From contig NC_020054.1 in the NCBI RefSeq assembly GCF_000331105.1, forward strand, positions 1,105,698 through 1,169,697: DNA of 64,000 bases, written 5' to 3'. The notes under the pieces were generated by a model. That model worked only from the letters and a program-made list of their open reading frames with translations. It was not told where the DNA came from and did not search any database. Below are positions 55,187-63,669 of the stretch, in pieces. The stretch comes from Fibrella aestuarina BUZ 2 (GTDB lineage: Bacteria; Bacteroidota; Bacteroidia; Cytophagales; Spirosomataceae). How positions within the stretch are numbered: position 1 is the stretch's first letter; the number at the start of each line of letters is the position of its first letter. The position numbers and the translations under genes are program-made.

Positions 55187-57112
55187 TTACCGGTTCAGCG
55201 TGATGTTGCCGGCGGCATTGTAGCGCAGTTCGTCTTCGGCCAGCATCAGGCGAAGCGTCTCGTCGAGTGCCTGCTCGGGCGTGTGGCTGAAATAATGGGC
55301 AATTTGCCGGGGCGAGACGCCCTGCTCGCGGGCCAGCGTGATGTACTCGCGCAGTTGCTCACGCACTGCCTGACTGGCTTCGGGGCGGCGTTTGGCTTTG
55401 AGGCAATTATCGCAGATTCCGCAGGCCGCGTCGGTTTGTTCACCAAAATAGCTTTGCAGCAGGCGCGTCCGGCATTGGGTCGGATGGCGAGCGTACTCGA
55501 CGGCGGCTTCGGCTTTTTGCAGCGCATGCTGCCGACGTTGGTCGAGGCCCTGCACGTCGAAAGGCAGCGTGCGGGCATCATGCCGGGGTGTCAGGAACGT
55601 CAGCTGCGGCTTGTCTTTCTGTTTTTCGTAGAGTAATACCTCCCGCTCGGCCAGTTGGTCGAGGAGCTGGATCACGTCGTTTTCAGACACCAGGAACGCC
55701 CGCGAGAGGTTGCCTTCTGAAATGGGGACAAAATCGGTGAAGAGTTCACCACCGTAGAGCCGCATCAAGAGTTTGATGAACGGGTCGAAACGCGGGTTCA
55801 TTACCTGAAACTCATACAACGCCCGATGATCGAGGTTCAGCACGACCCGGCTCGGGCGAAAGTAGGCTTCGCTCAGATCGATATAGCCCGCCAGTTGAAG
55901 CTGCTTAAGTGCGTAATGCGTATCGTTGGGCGGTAGGTTGAAGGTTTTGGTAAACTGAGCCAGATCAAAGTCGAACGCCGAAAACTCACCACTCCCAACC
56001 GGCACGGCGGTGTAGTTGGCTAGTGCCTGATAGGTACGTCGGATCAGGTCGACGGGTGGATACTGCAGCTCGGTTTGCCGGATTACCTTCTCGCAGTCGG
56101 CTTCCGTGTAGAGCAGGACCGCGTAGGCTTTTTGCCCGTCGCGCCCCGCCCGGCCGGCTTCCTGGTAATAGGCTTCGAGGGTATCGGGCGGCTCCAGGTG
56201 TACCACCACGCGCACGTCGGGCTTGTCGATGCCCATGCCGAAGGCGTTGGTGGCTACCATCACCCGAATCTTGTTGTTAATCCAATCGTCCTGTTTCTGT
56301 GATCGCTCGGGCGTGCTCAGGCCGGCATGGTAGAAATCGGCGCTGACGCCCTGCCTCATGAGCCACTCGGCCAACTGCTGCGTTTGTCGACGACTACGGA
56401 TATACACAATCGCCGAGCCAGGTACGTTGGTCAGGACTTTCAGCAGCCGTGCCTCTTTGCCTTCTTCGAGCATCGCCGAGTACGACAGGTTGGCCCGCGC
56501 AAAACTCTGCCGGAACGTCTGGAAGCCTGTACGGAAATCCAGCTTCTCGACAATCTCCCGCTGCACGTCGGGCGTGGCTGAGGCTGTCAGCGCTACCGTA
56601 GGTACGTTGCGGCCCGAATTGGTCGGCAGCAGAGCGCGAAACTCAGCAATCTGAAGGTAAGGCGGCCGGAAATCGTGACCCCAGGCGGCAATGCAGTGTG
56701 CCTCATCAACGGCGAGCAGGCAGATGGTCATCTGCTTAGCCCGCTCGATCATGATCTCGGTCCGCAGCCGCTCGGGCGATACGTACAGGAACTTAACGTT
56801 GCCATAAATGCAATTGTCGAGCACCGTGTCGATCTCGCGGTAATGCATACCCGAATGAATGGCCGCCGCCGGAATACCACGTCGTCGTAACTGGAAGACC
56901 TGATCTTTCATCAGGGCGATGAGCGGTGTCACAACAATGCACACGCCGGGCATGGCCAGCGCCGGTACCTGAAAACAGATCGACTTGCCACCGCCGGTTG
57001 GCATCAACACGAGGGCATCCAGCCCGTTGAGCAACGCCTCAACGATGTCTTCCTGCAACGGGCGGAAGGTCGAATAGCCCCAATAGGTTTGAAGGATCTG
57101 GCGTGCGGTCAT
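55187..57112 (-). CDS. ATP-dependent DNA helicase RecQ
   Basis: A 641-aa RecQ-type helicase. Motif 0 (YWGYSTFRPLQEDIV) and motif I MPTGGGKS (37-44), the DEAH box (VDEAHC), and motifs V/VI (IDKPDVRVVVH; QEAGRAGRDG) are intact. The RQC zinc site cysteines are CRTRLLQSYFG...CGICDNC. The C-terminus ends without a clear HRDC domain, as in other short RecQ paralogues of this phylum. It acts in replication-fork and recombination repair. It is probably monocistronic. Confidence 0.93.
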   Translation of the reverse strand: MTARQILQTYWGYSTFRPLQEDIVEALLNGLDALVLMPTGGGKSICFQVPALAMPGVCIVVTPLIALMKDQVFQLRRRGIPAAAIHSGMHYREIDTVLDNCIYGNVKFLYVSPERLRTEIMIERAKQMTICLLAVDEAHCIAAWGHDFRPPYLQIAEFRALLPTNSGRNVPTVALTASATPDVQREIVEKLDFRTGFQTFRQSFARANLSYSAMLEEGKEARLLKVLTNVPGSAIVYIRSRRQTQQLAEWLMRQGVSADFYHAGLSTPERSQKQDDWINNKIRVMVATNAFGMGIDKPDVRVVVHLEPPDTLEAYYQEAGRAGRDGQKAYAVLLYTEADCEKVIRQTELQYPPVDLIRRTYQALANYTAVPVGSGEFSAFDFDLAQFTKTFNLPPNDTHYALKQLQLAGYIDLSEAYFRPSRVVLNLDHRALYEFQVMNPRFDPFIKLLMRLYGGELFTDFVPISEGNLSRAFLVSENDVIQLLDQLAEREVLLYEKQKDKPQLTFLTPRHDARTLPFDVQGLDQRRQHALQKAEAAVEYARHPTQCRTRLLQSYFGEQTDAACGICDNCLKAKRRPEASQAVREQLREYITLAREQGVSPRQIAHYFSHTPEQALDETLRLMLAEDELRYNAAGNITLNR

Positions 57113-57142
57113 CGGTACACAAATTTACAACCGCCTATAACC

Positions 57143-57170
57143 AAAAAAGCCCCACAGACGTGGAGCTTTT
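57143..57170 (-). terminator. Terminator after the small lipoprotein gene
   Basis: Minus-strand AAAAGCTCCA pairs with TGGGGCTTTT (one wobble) around a 6-nt loop, followed by T6. It lies 22 bp past the stop of the small lipoprotein and just before recQ. Confidence 0.85.
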
Positions 57171-57192
57171 CGTTTTGCCAGAAGGCAATGTC

Positions 57193-57402
57193 TTATTTCG
57201 CGCTGTCGGCAGGAGCAACGGCTGACATAGAAGCAGCAGCTGAATCAACGGTGGCCGTGGCAGCTGAATCAACTACAGTAGCTGATGAGTCCAGGGTTGC
57301 GGCAGTTGAATCGACAGTGGTTTCTTCCGTTTTGGGTTTGCTTTCGCAAGCAGCGAAGGCCAACGTGCTACCTACAAAGAGGAGGGCGATAACTTTTTTC
57401 AT
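57193..57402 (-). CDS. Small low-complexity lipoprotein
   Basis: A 69-aa protein: MKKVIALLFVGSTLAFAAC gives a textbook lipobox, and the mature 50 residues are almost only Ala, Ser, Asp, Thr and Val, with repeated DSAAT/VDS units encoded by repeated GCAGCTGAATCAAC-like DNA. It is acidic and probably unfolded. It is supported by a canonical promoter and its own terminator. Similar short lipoproteins occur across Bacteroidota without known function. Confidence 0.85.
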   Translation of the reverse strand: MKKVIALLFVGSTLAFAACESKPKTEETTVDSTAATLDSSATVVDSAATATVDSAAASMSAVAPADSAK

Positions 57403-57436
57403 GATACTGTTTTTGGTGGCTTTAAAGTTTCCGTAG

Positions 57437-57468
57437 CAAAACTAAGTAGTGCCTTGATAATGTGCAAA
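57437..57468 (-). promoter_or_regulatory. Canonical Bacteroidota promoter of the small lipoprotein
   Basis: Minus-strand TTTG (57465-57468), a 20-nt spacer and TAGTTTTG (57437-57444) match the -33/-7 consensus (TTTG, ~20 nt, TAnnTTTG) exactly. The ATG follows 34 bp downstream. This is the clearest promoter in the window. Confidence 0.85.
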
Positions 57469-57596
57469 CTAGTCGCCTATATTCTTTTCGAAAGCGCTAT
57501 TTGTCTTAAAAAAATACAGTATCGCTATACTATGGAAAAAGTTTGTTATGAGTAGTTATCCGCAAAACCGGGAACGTCGCCTACTGAACAGGCTGA

Positions 57597-58103
57597 CTAG
57601 TATACATCTTCGTTTTGCCGATTCGTGCGTGACCGGATCCGATCGTACATGCCCGTGCTCCGGAACGTGAGCAATTTATGGCCGAAGAAGTTAGCCAGGA
57701 AACTGAAGCCCATCCCGACTACGTGCGAGAATTTCTCCCGCCAGAACTCAGTGAGTTGATCAGTGAGGAAAGGGTTGGCGATCCATTTGAGGGTGGCGGC
57801 AGCAACGCCCACCTGCACGACCCAGGCCACGGCGGCAATAACGAGAAACTTGATCATCTCGCGGCTGGAGTTGCCGGAGTTCTTCGCGGAAAATGCGTAG
57901 AGTTTCGTCGGAATAAAGGTAAGGACAGTGGCTGTCAGGTAGCCCAACAGCACGCTCGTGTTGAAGCTGAAATAGTCCCTGTAAAATACCTGACTAAAGA
58001 AGTTTATGGAAGCACCCAGCAGAGCCGTTAGGAAGAACGAGAGAAATTCCCGCTGCGCTTTGTATTTTTCGGTCTGCACAGGACTTGTTTCTACAGTGAT
58101 CAC
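57597..58103 (-). CDS. GtrA-like membrane protein
   Basis: A 168-aa protein starting at GTG 58101-58103, behind a -7 box. Four hydrophobic helices are predicted (about 22-42, 50-70, 85-105, 130-155), with the GtrA pattern FLTALLGASINFFSQVFY at the start and MGFSFLANFFGHKLLTFRS at the end. Such proteins help flip or transfer lipid-linked sugars for surface glycans; no glycosyltransferase partner is adjacent. Confidence 0.8.
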   Translation of the reverse strand: MITVETSPVQTEKYKAQREFLSFFLTALLGASINFFSQVFYRDYFSFNTSVLLGYLTATVLTFIPTKLYAFSAKNSGNSSREMIKFLVIAAVAWVVQVGVAAATLKWIANPFLTDQLTEFWREKFSHVVGMGFSFLANFFGHKLLTFRSTGMYDRIRSRTNRQNEDVY

Positions 58104-58135
58104 AAAGAAAGTGGTTGAGCTTATCTAAAGTGCCG

Positions 58136-58143
58136 CAAAGGTA
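58136..58143 (-). promoter_or_regulatory. -7 box (TACCTTTG) for the GtrA-like gene
   Basis: An exact TAnnTTTG match on the minus strand, 32 bp upstream of the GTG start. No strong -33 box was seen. Confidence 0.55.
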
Positions 58144-58210
58144 CATCCGAAGCCGTTCAACCCTGTATCGGGAAGACGTTCTCTGAGTAAACGGCTACAG
58201 CAACAAATAG

Positions 58211-59644
58211 TTAAATAAGCCGCTGGAAAAGCCCCGGCATGATGCCCAACACAATCGTTAATACGGTAGCCGCAATCAGAACGATGCGGTAAAACGGTGC
58301 CACGCGGATAGTGCCAACCTGACCTTCGCGAAAATACATGGCAATAACCACCCGGAAGTAGTAGTAGATACCCACCGCCGACATCAGTACCGCCACAACC
58401 AGCAGCCAGGTCGCGCCGCGGCTTGCGGCCGTCGAGAAGACCATAAACTTACCCCAGAAGCCAGCCGTCAGCGGAATACCCGCCAGCGAAAGCATAGACA
58501 CGGCCATGACAAAACCCAGGAGGGGGTTCTGGCGAGCCAGTCCGTTGAAAGCATCGTAGTTTTCACCGGCGGGTGCCAGCGTTGACTGGTCGCCAACGTT
58601 GGCGGCGTTCAGGGGCCGGTTGTTCGCCACCAATAACAGAATGCCGAATGCCGAGATGGTCGCCAGCGAATAAGCGAGGGAGTAAAAGGCAATGGCCCCG
58701 TTCGACTGTTTGGACAGCCCTACCAGCCCGATCAGCAGATAACCAGCGTGCGAAATGCTCGAATAGGCCATCATACGCTTGAAACTGGTTTGGTAAACGG
58801 CCGTGATGTTGCCGATCAGCAGGGTAAGCACCGTCACGATGATCAGCGCCTGCGCCCAGTAGGCATAGACCGCACTGGCGCTGAAGCTAACCAGCAAAAC
58901 GCGTAACAGCGCGGCAAAACCCGCCGTTTTCACCACCGTCGACATAAAGGCTGTAAACAGGCTGGGCGCGCCATCATACACGTCGGGGGTCCAGAAGTGG
59001 AACGGTGCCGCCGATACTTTGAACAACATCCCGATCAGCAGCATGAACATGCCCGTGTAGAGCAGCAGCGGCGACGATTGGTTTTTAAGAATCGTGCTGG
59101 CCGTGGCGCCGATACCCGTGATGGTGAACGTACCTGTAGCTCCATAGAGCAGCGCCATCCCGAACAGCAGAATACCCGTCGCAAAAGCACCCATCAGGAA
59201 GTATTTGAGGGCGGCTTCGTTTGACCGCAGGTTCCGCTTGTCGCTACCCGTCAGGATGTACATCGCTACCGACAGGATCTCGATACCCACGAAGAGCATG
59301 ATGAGGTTTTCGAAACCCGTCATCATGATGGCACCCACCAGCGAAAAGAGCAGAATGGCGTAGTATTCGGCGGGTTGGGCATCTTCGTCGTCGATGAGGC
59401 TTCCCGACAAGGCCACGACCATAAACGCCGACAACAACACAATGCCGGTGAAGATCATCGCCAGGTTGTTGATGACCAGCATACCATTGAAATAGGTATA
59501 GGTCTTGTTCCAGTCGTAGAAATTAGTCACCGCAGCCAGCACCAGAAAGGCCAGCGTCGCCGGGATTAAGAGGGCCCGCGATTTCATAAAGCCCAAAAAC
59601 AGCAGGGCAATACCTGAAACGGAAAGTACAACGATGGGGAGCAT
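58211..59644 (-). CDS. nuoN: NADH-quinone oxidoreductase subunit N
   Basis: A 477-aa antiporter-like membrane subunit of complex I with about 14 helices. The conserved Lys/Glu helix regions LFKVSAAPFHFWTPDVYDGAP and KRMMAYSSISHAGYLL are present. It is last in the nuoKLMN unit, 96 bp after nuoM; that spacer holds a palindrome. It pumps protons with NuoL and NuoM. Confidence 0.97.
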   Translation of the reverse strand: MLPIVVLSVSGIALLFLGFMKSRALLIPATLAFLVLAAVTNFYDWNKTYTYFNGMLVINNLAMIFTGIVLLSAFMVVALSGSLIDDEDAQPAEYYAILLFSLVGAIMMTGFENLIMLFVGIEILSVAMYILTGSDKRNLRSNEAALKYFLMGAFATGILLFGMALLYGATGTFTITGIGATASTILKNQSSPLLLYTGMFMLLIGMLFKVSAAPFHFWTPDVYDGAPSLFTAFMSTVVKTAGFAALLRVLLVSFSASAVYAYWAQALIIVTVLTLLIGNITAVYQTSFKRMMAYSSISHAGYLLIGLVGLSKQSNGAIAFYSLAYSLATISAFGILLLVANNRPLNAANVGDQSTLAPAGENYDAFNGLARQNPLLGFVMAVSMLSLAGIPLTAGFWGKFMVFSTAASRGATWLLVVAVLMSAVGIYYYFRVVIAMYFREGQVGTIRVAPFYRIVLIAATVLTIVLGIMPGLFQRLI

Positions 59645-59676
59645 TGGAAAATGAGTTTACCGCTTACAGTCTATCC

Positions 59677-59734
59677 GTTTTCAGTTGCGTTGCGACTAGA
59701 GAATACGGGGTCAGCGCAACTAAAAACTGAAAAC
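59677..59734. repeat. Imperfect palindrome in the nuoM-nuoN spacer
   Basis: GTTTTCAGTTGCGTTGCGAC (59677-59696) pairs with 59710-59734, with a 5-nt bulge. It shares the GTTTTCAGTT word with the murD-leader and rpsB-tsf palindromes. There is no U-tract, so nuoN should still be transcribed. Confidence 0.65.
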
Positions 59735-59740
59735 TATAAA

Positions 59741-61210
59741 CTACTTTATGTATTGCAATAGGTTGGTCACGGCCGGAGTAGTGAGCTTCTGGAAAGAAGC
59801 CGGATACAGGCCCATCCAGAACACGAAGAAGCAAAGGACCGCCAGCACATAGCTTTCGGTGCCGCTGAGGTCTTCGACCGATTGGGTACGGGCCGACGGC
59901 TGGCCAAACATACTTTTCTGGTACATCCGCAGCATATACACCGCCCCGAAGATGATGGTCAGCCCGGCAATGAGCCCGATGTAATGGTTGTAGGCATAAA
60001 CGCCCGCCAGCAGCAGAAACTCGCCCACAAAGCCATTGGTCAGCGGGAGTGCCACGCTACCCAGCAGGATAATCATGAAATAGACCGTCAGGCGGGGCGT
60101 GGTGCGCGTGATGCCACCGAGTTGATCAAGCTGACGGGTACCGGTGCGTTGCAGAATCAACTCGGCGATGAAGAACAGTCCCACCACATTGATGCCGTGA
60201 GCCAGCATCTGGATCAGGGCGCCCTGTAAGCCGGCCTCTGAACGAGAGAATACACCCGCGGCCATCAGTCCCACGTGCGAGAAGGACGAGTAGGCGATGA
60301 GGCGCTTCATGTCGCGCTGCCGAATAGCGATGATGGCGCCGTATACAATCCCGATGACCGAAAGAATAATGGCGGTGTTGCCCCAGGTATCAACCCCGGC
60401 CGGCACGATCGGCAGCAACAGCCGGATGAGGCCGTAAACCCCCATTTTCAGCATGATACCAGCCAGCAGCATTGTGGCGGGCGTGGGCGATTCAACGTAG
60501 GTATCGGGTTGCCAGGTGTGGAACGGGAACACCGGCATTTTAATGGCAAACGCGATAAAGAAAGCCCAGAAGATCCAGCCTTGCTGCGAAGGGGTCAGCG
60601 TAAGCTGGTAAAAATCGGCGATGGCCGACGAGTGAACACCGTTGACCAGCGGGGTAGCCATGTAGAGATACACTAGTGCCACCAGCATGAGCAGGCTGCC
60701 AAAGATGGTGTAGACGAAAAACTTGAACGTGACTTTTACACGGTTTTCGCCGCCCCAAAGTGCCGCCAGGAAATAGATCGGAATGAGCGCGGCTTCAAAG
60801 AAAAAGTAAAACAGAAAGCCGTCGCGCGCCACGAACACACCCATCAGCGCCGCCTGCATGAATAGAATCAGCGCGTAGAACGAATTGGTCCGTTCGTAGG
60901 TCTGCTTGAATGTCGACAGGATAATGAGCGGTGTCACAAGGGCCGTCAGCACCACGGGGAGCAGGCTGATGCCGTCGATGGCACCGCTAAACCGGATGCC
61001 GCTCTTCCCATCGACCGCGTTGAAAAACCAGGCGTAGTCGAAGCCAAACTGGAAGGTGGCGTTGGTCTGAAACTGAAGGAAGGCCACGATGGCGATCCCT
61101 AACGTACCCAGCCCGCCCACGAGAGCCGCCAGACGTGCCGTATCGCGGGACGTGAACAGCGTGGCTATTGCCGCTACAAGAGGAAAAAGAATCAGTGATA
61201 AAGTAAGCAT
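59741..61210 (-). CDS. nuoM: NADH-quinone oxidoreductase subunit M
   Basis: A 489-aa antiporter-like subunit of complex I. Landmarks are FFFEAALIPIYFLAALWGGENR, MPVFPFHTWQPDTYVESPTPATMLLAGIMLKMG (TM helix with a functional Lys), and MKRLIAYSSFSHVGLM. It starts 14 bp after the nuoL stop, so nuoL and nuoM are closely coupled. Confidence 0.98.
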   Translation of the reverse strand: MLTLSLILFPLVAAIATLFTSRDTARLAALVGGLGTLGIAIVAFLQFQTNATFQFGFDYAWFFNAVDGKSGIRFSGAIDGISLLPVVLTALVTPLIILSTFKQTYERTNSFYALILFMQAALMGVFVARDGFLFYFFFEAALIPIYFLAALWGGENRVKVTFKFFVYTIFGSLLMLVALVYLYMATPLVNGVHSSAIADFYQLTLTPSQQGWIFWAFFIAFAIKMPVFPFHTWQPDTYVESPTPATMLLAGIMLKMGVYGLIRLLLPIVPAGVDTWGNTAIILSVIGIVYGAIIAIRQRDMKRLIAYSSFSHVGLMAAGVFSRSEAGLQGALIQMLAHGINVVGLFFIAELILQRTGTRQLDQLGGITRTTPRLTVYFMIILLGSVALPLTNGFVGEFLLLAGVYAYNHYIGLIAGLTIIFGAVYMLRMYQKSMFGQPSARTQSVEDLSGTESYVLAVLCFFVFWMGLYPASFQKLTTPAVTNLLQYIK

Positions 61211-61224
61211 GGTAGCAGCGGCGG

Positions 61225-63165
61225 TTATTTACCGTGAAAGAACGGAACGTTAAAGAAGCGCAGACCAAAGAGCAGAGTGATGCTGACGACCATCAGCAAG
61301 ACGTAAAGCGCGATCGACCCGTTTTGTACGCGCCGAAGCTGGCCCGATGTGCTGCGCACAACCCAGGCCACACCGCCCACAACCGCGTCGATGGCAAATT
61401 CGCCGAGGCTGTAAAAGGCATCGCCTAACGCCCGAACGGGCCGCACGATCAGGCTTTCGTAAAACTCGTCGATGTAGTATTTGCCATACACAACCTGTTG
61501 CGGCAGCGATCGCTCCTGCGAGTCAGGCTGCGGCACAGCGGCATTACGTACGTACATGACGTAGGCCACTGCGGCCGACACCAGGGCTACGCCTGCCGAA
61601 ATGCTCATGAGCATCAGCTCGGTGCCGTGGTCGAGGGCATTGGCTTCAAAGAGCGTTGGGTTGGCCTGCCGGGCCTGATCGAACAGCGGCGACATAAACT
61701 CCGCGAGCCGCGAGGCGCCGCCAAGCACCTCAGGTACGTTCATGAAACCGCCAATCGCCGAGAGCACGGCCAGCACCATCAGGGGCAGCGTCATGCTCAG
61801 GGGTGATTCATGCAGGTGGTGTTTCTGTTCGGCAGTGCCCCGGAACTCGCCGAAGAACGTCAGGAACAGCAGCCGGAACATATAGAACGAGGTCATGGCC
61901 GAACCCAGCAGCCCCAGTGCCCACAGCACTTTGCTATGTTCGAACACATGGGCCAGGATTTCGTCTTTCGAGAAGAAACCGGCAAACGGCGGGATACCCG
62001 CAATGGCGATGGTACCAATCAGGAATGTCCAGAACGTAATGGGCAATGCTTTCCGCAGACCGCCCATGTTGCGGATGTCCTGTTCGTTGCTCATCGCGTG
62101 GATGACGCTACCCGCCCCAAGGAACAGCAGCGCTTTGAAGAACGCGTGGGTGATGACGTGGAACATGCCCGCCGTGTAGGCCGTTGCGGCCAGGCCCAGG
62201 AACATATAGCCCAACTGCGACACAGTCGAGTAGGCCAGTACTTTCTTAATGTCGTTTTGTAGCAGACCAATCGACGCAGCTAACAGTGCCGTGGCAATGG
62301 CGATGCCACCGATAATATCGAGGGTGATAGGAGCAAGGCTGAACAGCACGTTGGACCGCACCACCATGTAGATACCGGCCGTCACCATCGTGGCGGCGTG
62401 AATCAGCGCCGACACGGGCGTGGGGCCAGCCATGGCGTCGGGGAGCCACGTGAACAGCGGAATCTGCGCCGATTTGCCCATGGCACCAACAAACAGGAGC
62501 AGCGTGATGGTTACGACAACGGGCGCGTTGACGTCCATGCCTACGACCTGTTCAAACACATCGGTAAACTCGACCGAGCCGAACGTACCCATAATCGTGA
62601 AGATGCCCAGCAAAAAGCCCAGATCACCGATCCGGTTCATTACGAAGGCCTTGCGGGCGGCATTGTTGTAGCTGGTGTTGGTGTTCCAGAAGCCGATGAG
62701 CAAATACGAACACAGCCCCACGCCTTCCCAGCCGATAAACATGACCACGAAGTTGGACCCCAGCACCAGCAGGAGCATGAAGAACAAAAACAGGTTGAGG
62801 AAGGCCATGAACTTGCCATAGCCCGCATCGTGGTGCATGTAGCCGATGCTGTACAGATGAATGAGCGACCCAATGCCCGTCACGATGGTCAGCATCAGCA
62901 GCGTAAGCTGATCGACTTGAAACGAGAAATTGATGGGCATCGACCCGACGCTGATCCAGTCGAACAGGGTGGTTTTGATGGTGGCTTCGTTGCCGACGCC
63001 AAACGCACTCCACAGCAGACAGACGCACAGAAACGCCGCTACGGGACCAGCCAGCGCCAACGGTCCTACCAGCCCGTTGGGCACTTTACGAAAGCCCAAC
63101 CCATTAATGACAAAGCCGATCAGCGGCAACAACGGAATGAGTAAACAGAGTAGATCAGGAGACAT
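61225..63165 (-). CDS. nuoL: NADH-quinone oxidoreductase subunit L
   Basis: A 646-aa antiporter-like subunit of complex I. Landmarks include MFIGWEGVGLCSYLLIGFW, AQIPLFTWLPDAMAGPTPVSALIHAATMVTAG and KKVLAYSTVSQLGYM; the C-terminus has the long lateral helix and a final TM (SIALYVLLMVVSITLLFGL). It is the most distal proton channel. A palindromic spacer separates it from nuoK. Confidence 0.98.
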   Translation of the reverse strand: MSPDLLCLLIPLLPLIGFVINGLGFRKVPNGLVGPLALAGPVAAFLCVCLLWSAFGVGNEATIKTTLFDWISVGSMPINFSFQVDQLTLLMLTIVTGIGSLIHLYSIGYMHHDAGYGKFMAFLNLFLFFMLLLVLGSNFVVMFIGWEGVGLCSYLLIGFWNTNTSYNNAARKAFVMNRIGDLGFLLGIFTIMGTFGSVEFTDVFEQVVGMDVNAPVVVTITLLLFVGAMGKSAQIPLFTWLPDAMAGPTPVSALIHAATMVTAGIYMVVRSNVLFSLAPITLDIIGGIAIATALLAASIGLLQNDIKKVLAYSTVSQLGYMFLGLAATAYTAGMFHVITHAFFKALLFLGAGSVIHAMSNEQDIRNMGGLRKALPITFWTFLIGTIAIAGIPPFAGFFSKDEILAHVFEHSKVLWALGLLGSAMTSFYMFRLLFLTFFGEFRGTAEQKHHLHESPLSMTLPLMVLAVLSAIGGFMNVPEVLGGASRLAEFMSPLFDQARQANPTLFEANALDHGTELMLMSISAGVALVSAAVAYVMYVRNAAVPQPDSQERSLPQQVVYGKYYIDEFYESLIVRPVRALGDAFYSLGEFAIDAVVGGVAWVVRSTSGQLRRVQNGSIALYVLLMVVSITLLFGLRFFNVPFFHGK

Positions 63166-63175
63166 AGGGAAATCA

Positions 63176-63274
63176 GTTTACTGTCTTCTGGTTAGTGTTG
63201 TCTGTTGCATGGCTTCCGCCTACGTAAACAGAGTCAGCTGAGCAACAGAAAGCGGAAGACAGTGAACGGTAAAC
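63176..63274. repeat. Imperfect palindrome in the nuoK-nuoL spacer
   Basis: Outer words GTTTACTGTCTTC (63176-63188) and GAAGACAGTGAACGGTAAAC (63255-63274) pair with a 4-nt gap; inner CTGTTGC/GCAACAG also pair. The core word GTTTACTGTCT is shared with the crtI-leader palindrome. It fills most of the 114-bp spacer. Confidence 0.65.
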
Positions 63275-63279
63275 AGGTT

Positions 63280-63624
63280 TTACCATTTCAATTTATTCAA
63301 CATCCCCACGTCGATGGTGCGGATGTTCCGGTAGATCATGACAATGATTGCCAGCCCAACCGATACTTCGGCGGCAGCAACGGCCATGATGAAAAAGACG
63401 AAGACCTGCCCGGTTGGATCAGAGCGATACGACGAGAAGGCGATTAGCAACGTGTTTACGGCGTTGAGCATCAGCTCGATCGACATAAAAATGACGATGG
63501 CGTTGCGGCGCGTCAAGACACCGATGATGCCAATGACAAAGAGAGCCGTGCTAAAAATGAGGTAATAATTGAGCGGTATTTGTTGAATAACTTCCGGAAT
63601 GGTAGCCGTAGCGGTAGGTTGCAT
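63280..63624 (-). CDS. nuoK: NADH-quinone oxidoreductase subunit K
   Basis: A 114-aa subunit with three membrane helices (FSTALFVIGIIGVLTRRNAIVIFMSIELMLNAVNTLLIAF, the conserved Glu in SIELMLNAVN). It forms the first coupling site of complex I. It is normally preceded by nuoJ; here the gene upstream is an exonuclease, and a -7 box lies in the 45-bp gap, so nuoKLMN is transcribed on its own. Confidence 0.98.
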   Translation of the reverse strand: MQPTATATIPEVIQQIPLNYYLIFSTALFVIGIIGVLTRRNAIVIFMSIELMLNAVNTLLIAFSSYRSDPTGQVFVFFIMAVAAAEVSVGLAIIVMIYRNIRTIDVGMLNKLKW

Positions 63625-63652
63625 AGGAGCCTGTTGAAGGGAAAGTTGGGGG

Positions 63653-63660
63653 CAAAGGTA
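63653..63660 (-). promoter_or_regulatory. -7 box (TACCTTTG) for nuoKLMN
   Basis: Minus-strand TACCTTTG matches TAnnTTTG exactly, 28 bp upstream of the nuoK ATG and just downstream of the exonuclease stop. It implies an independent start of the nuoKLMN transcript. Confidence 0.6.
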
Positions 63661-63669
63661 GGATAAAAT

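Noticed and set aside
62398..63144. 248-codon open frame opposite nuoL
   Set aside because: Its composition (His/Gln/Arg-rich) is typical of the antisense of a membrane protein gene; nuoL is unambiguous.
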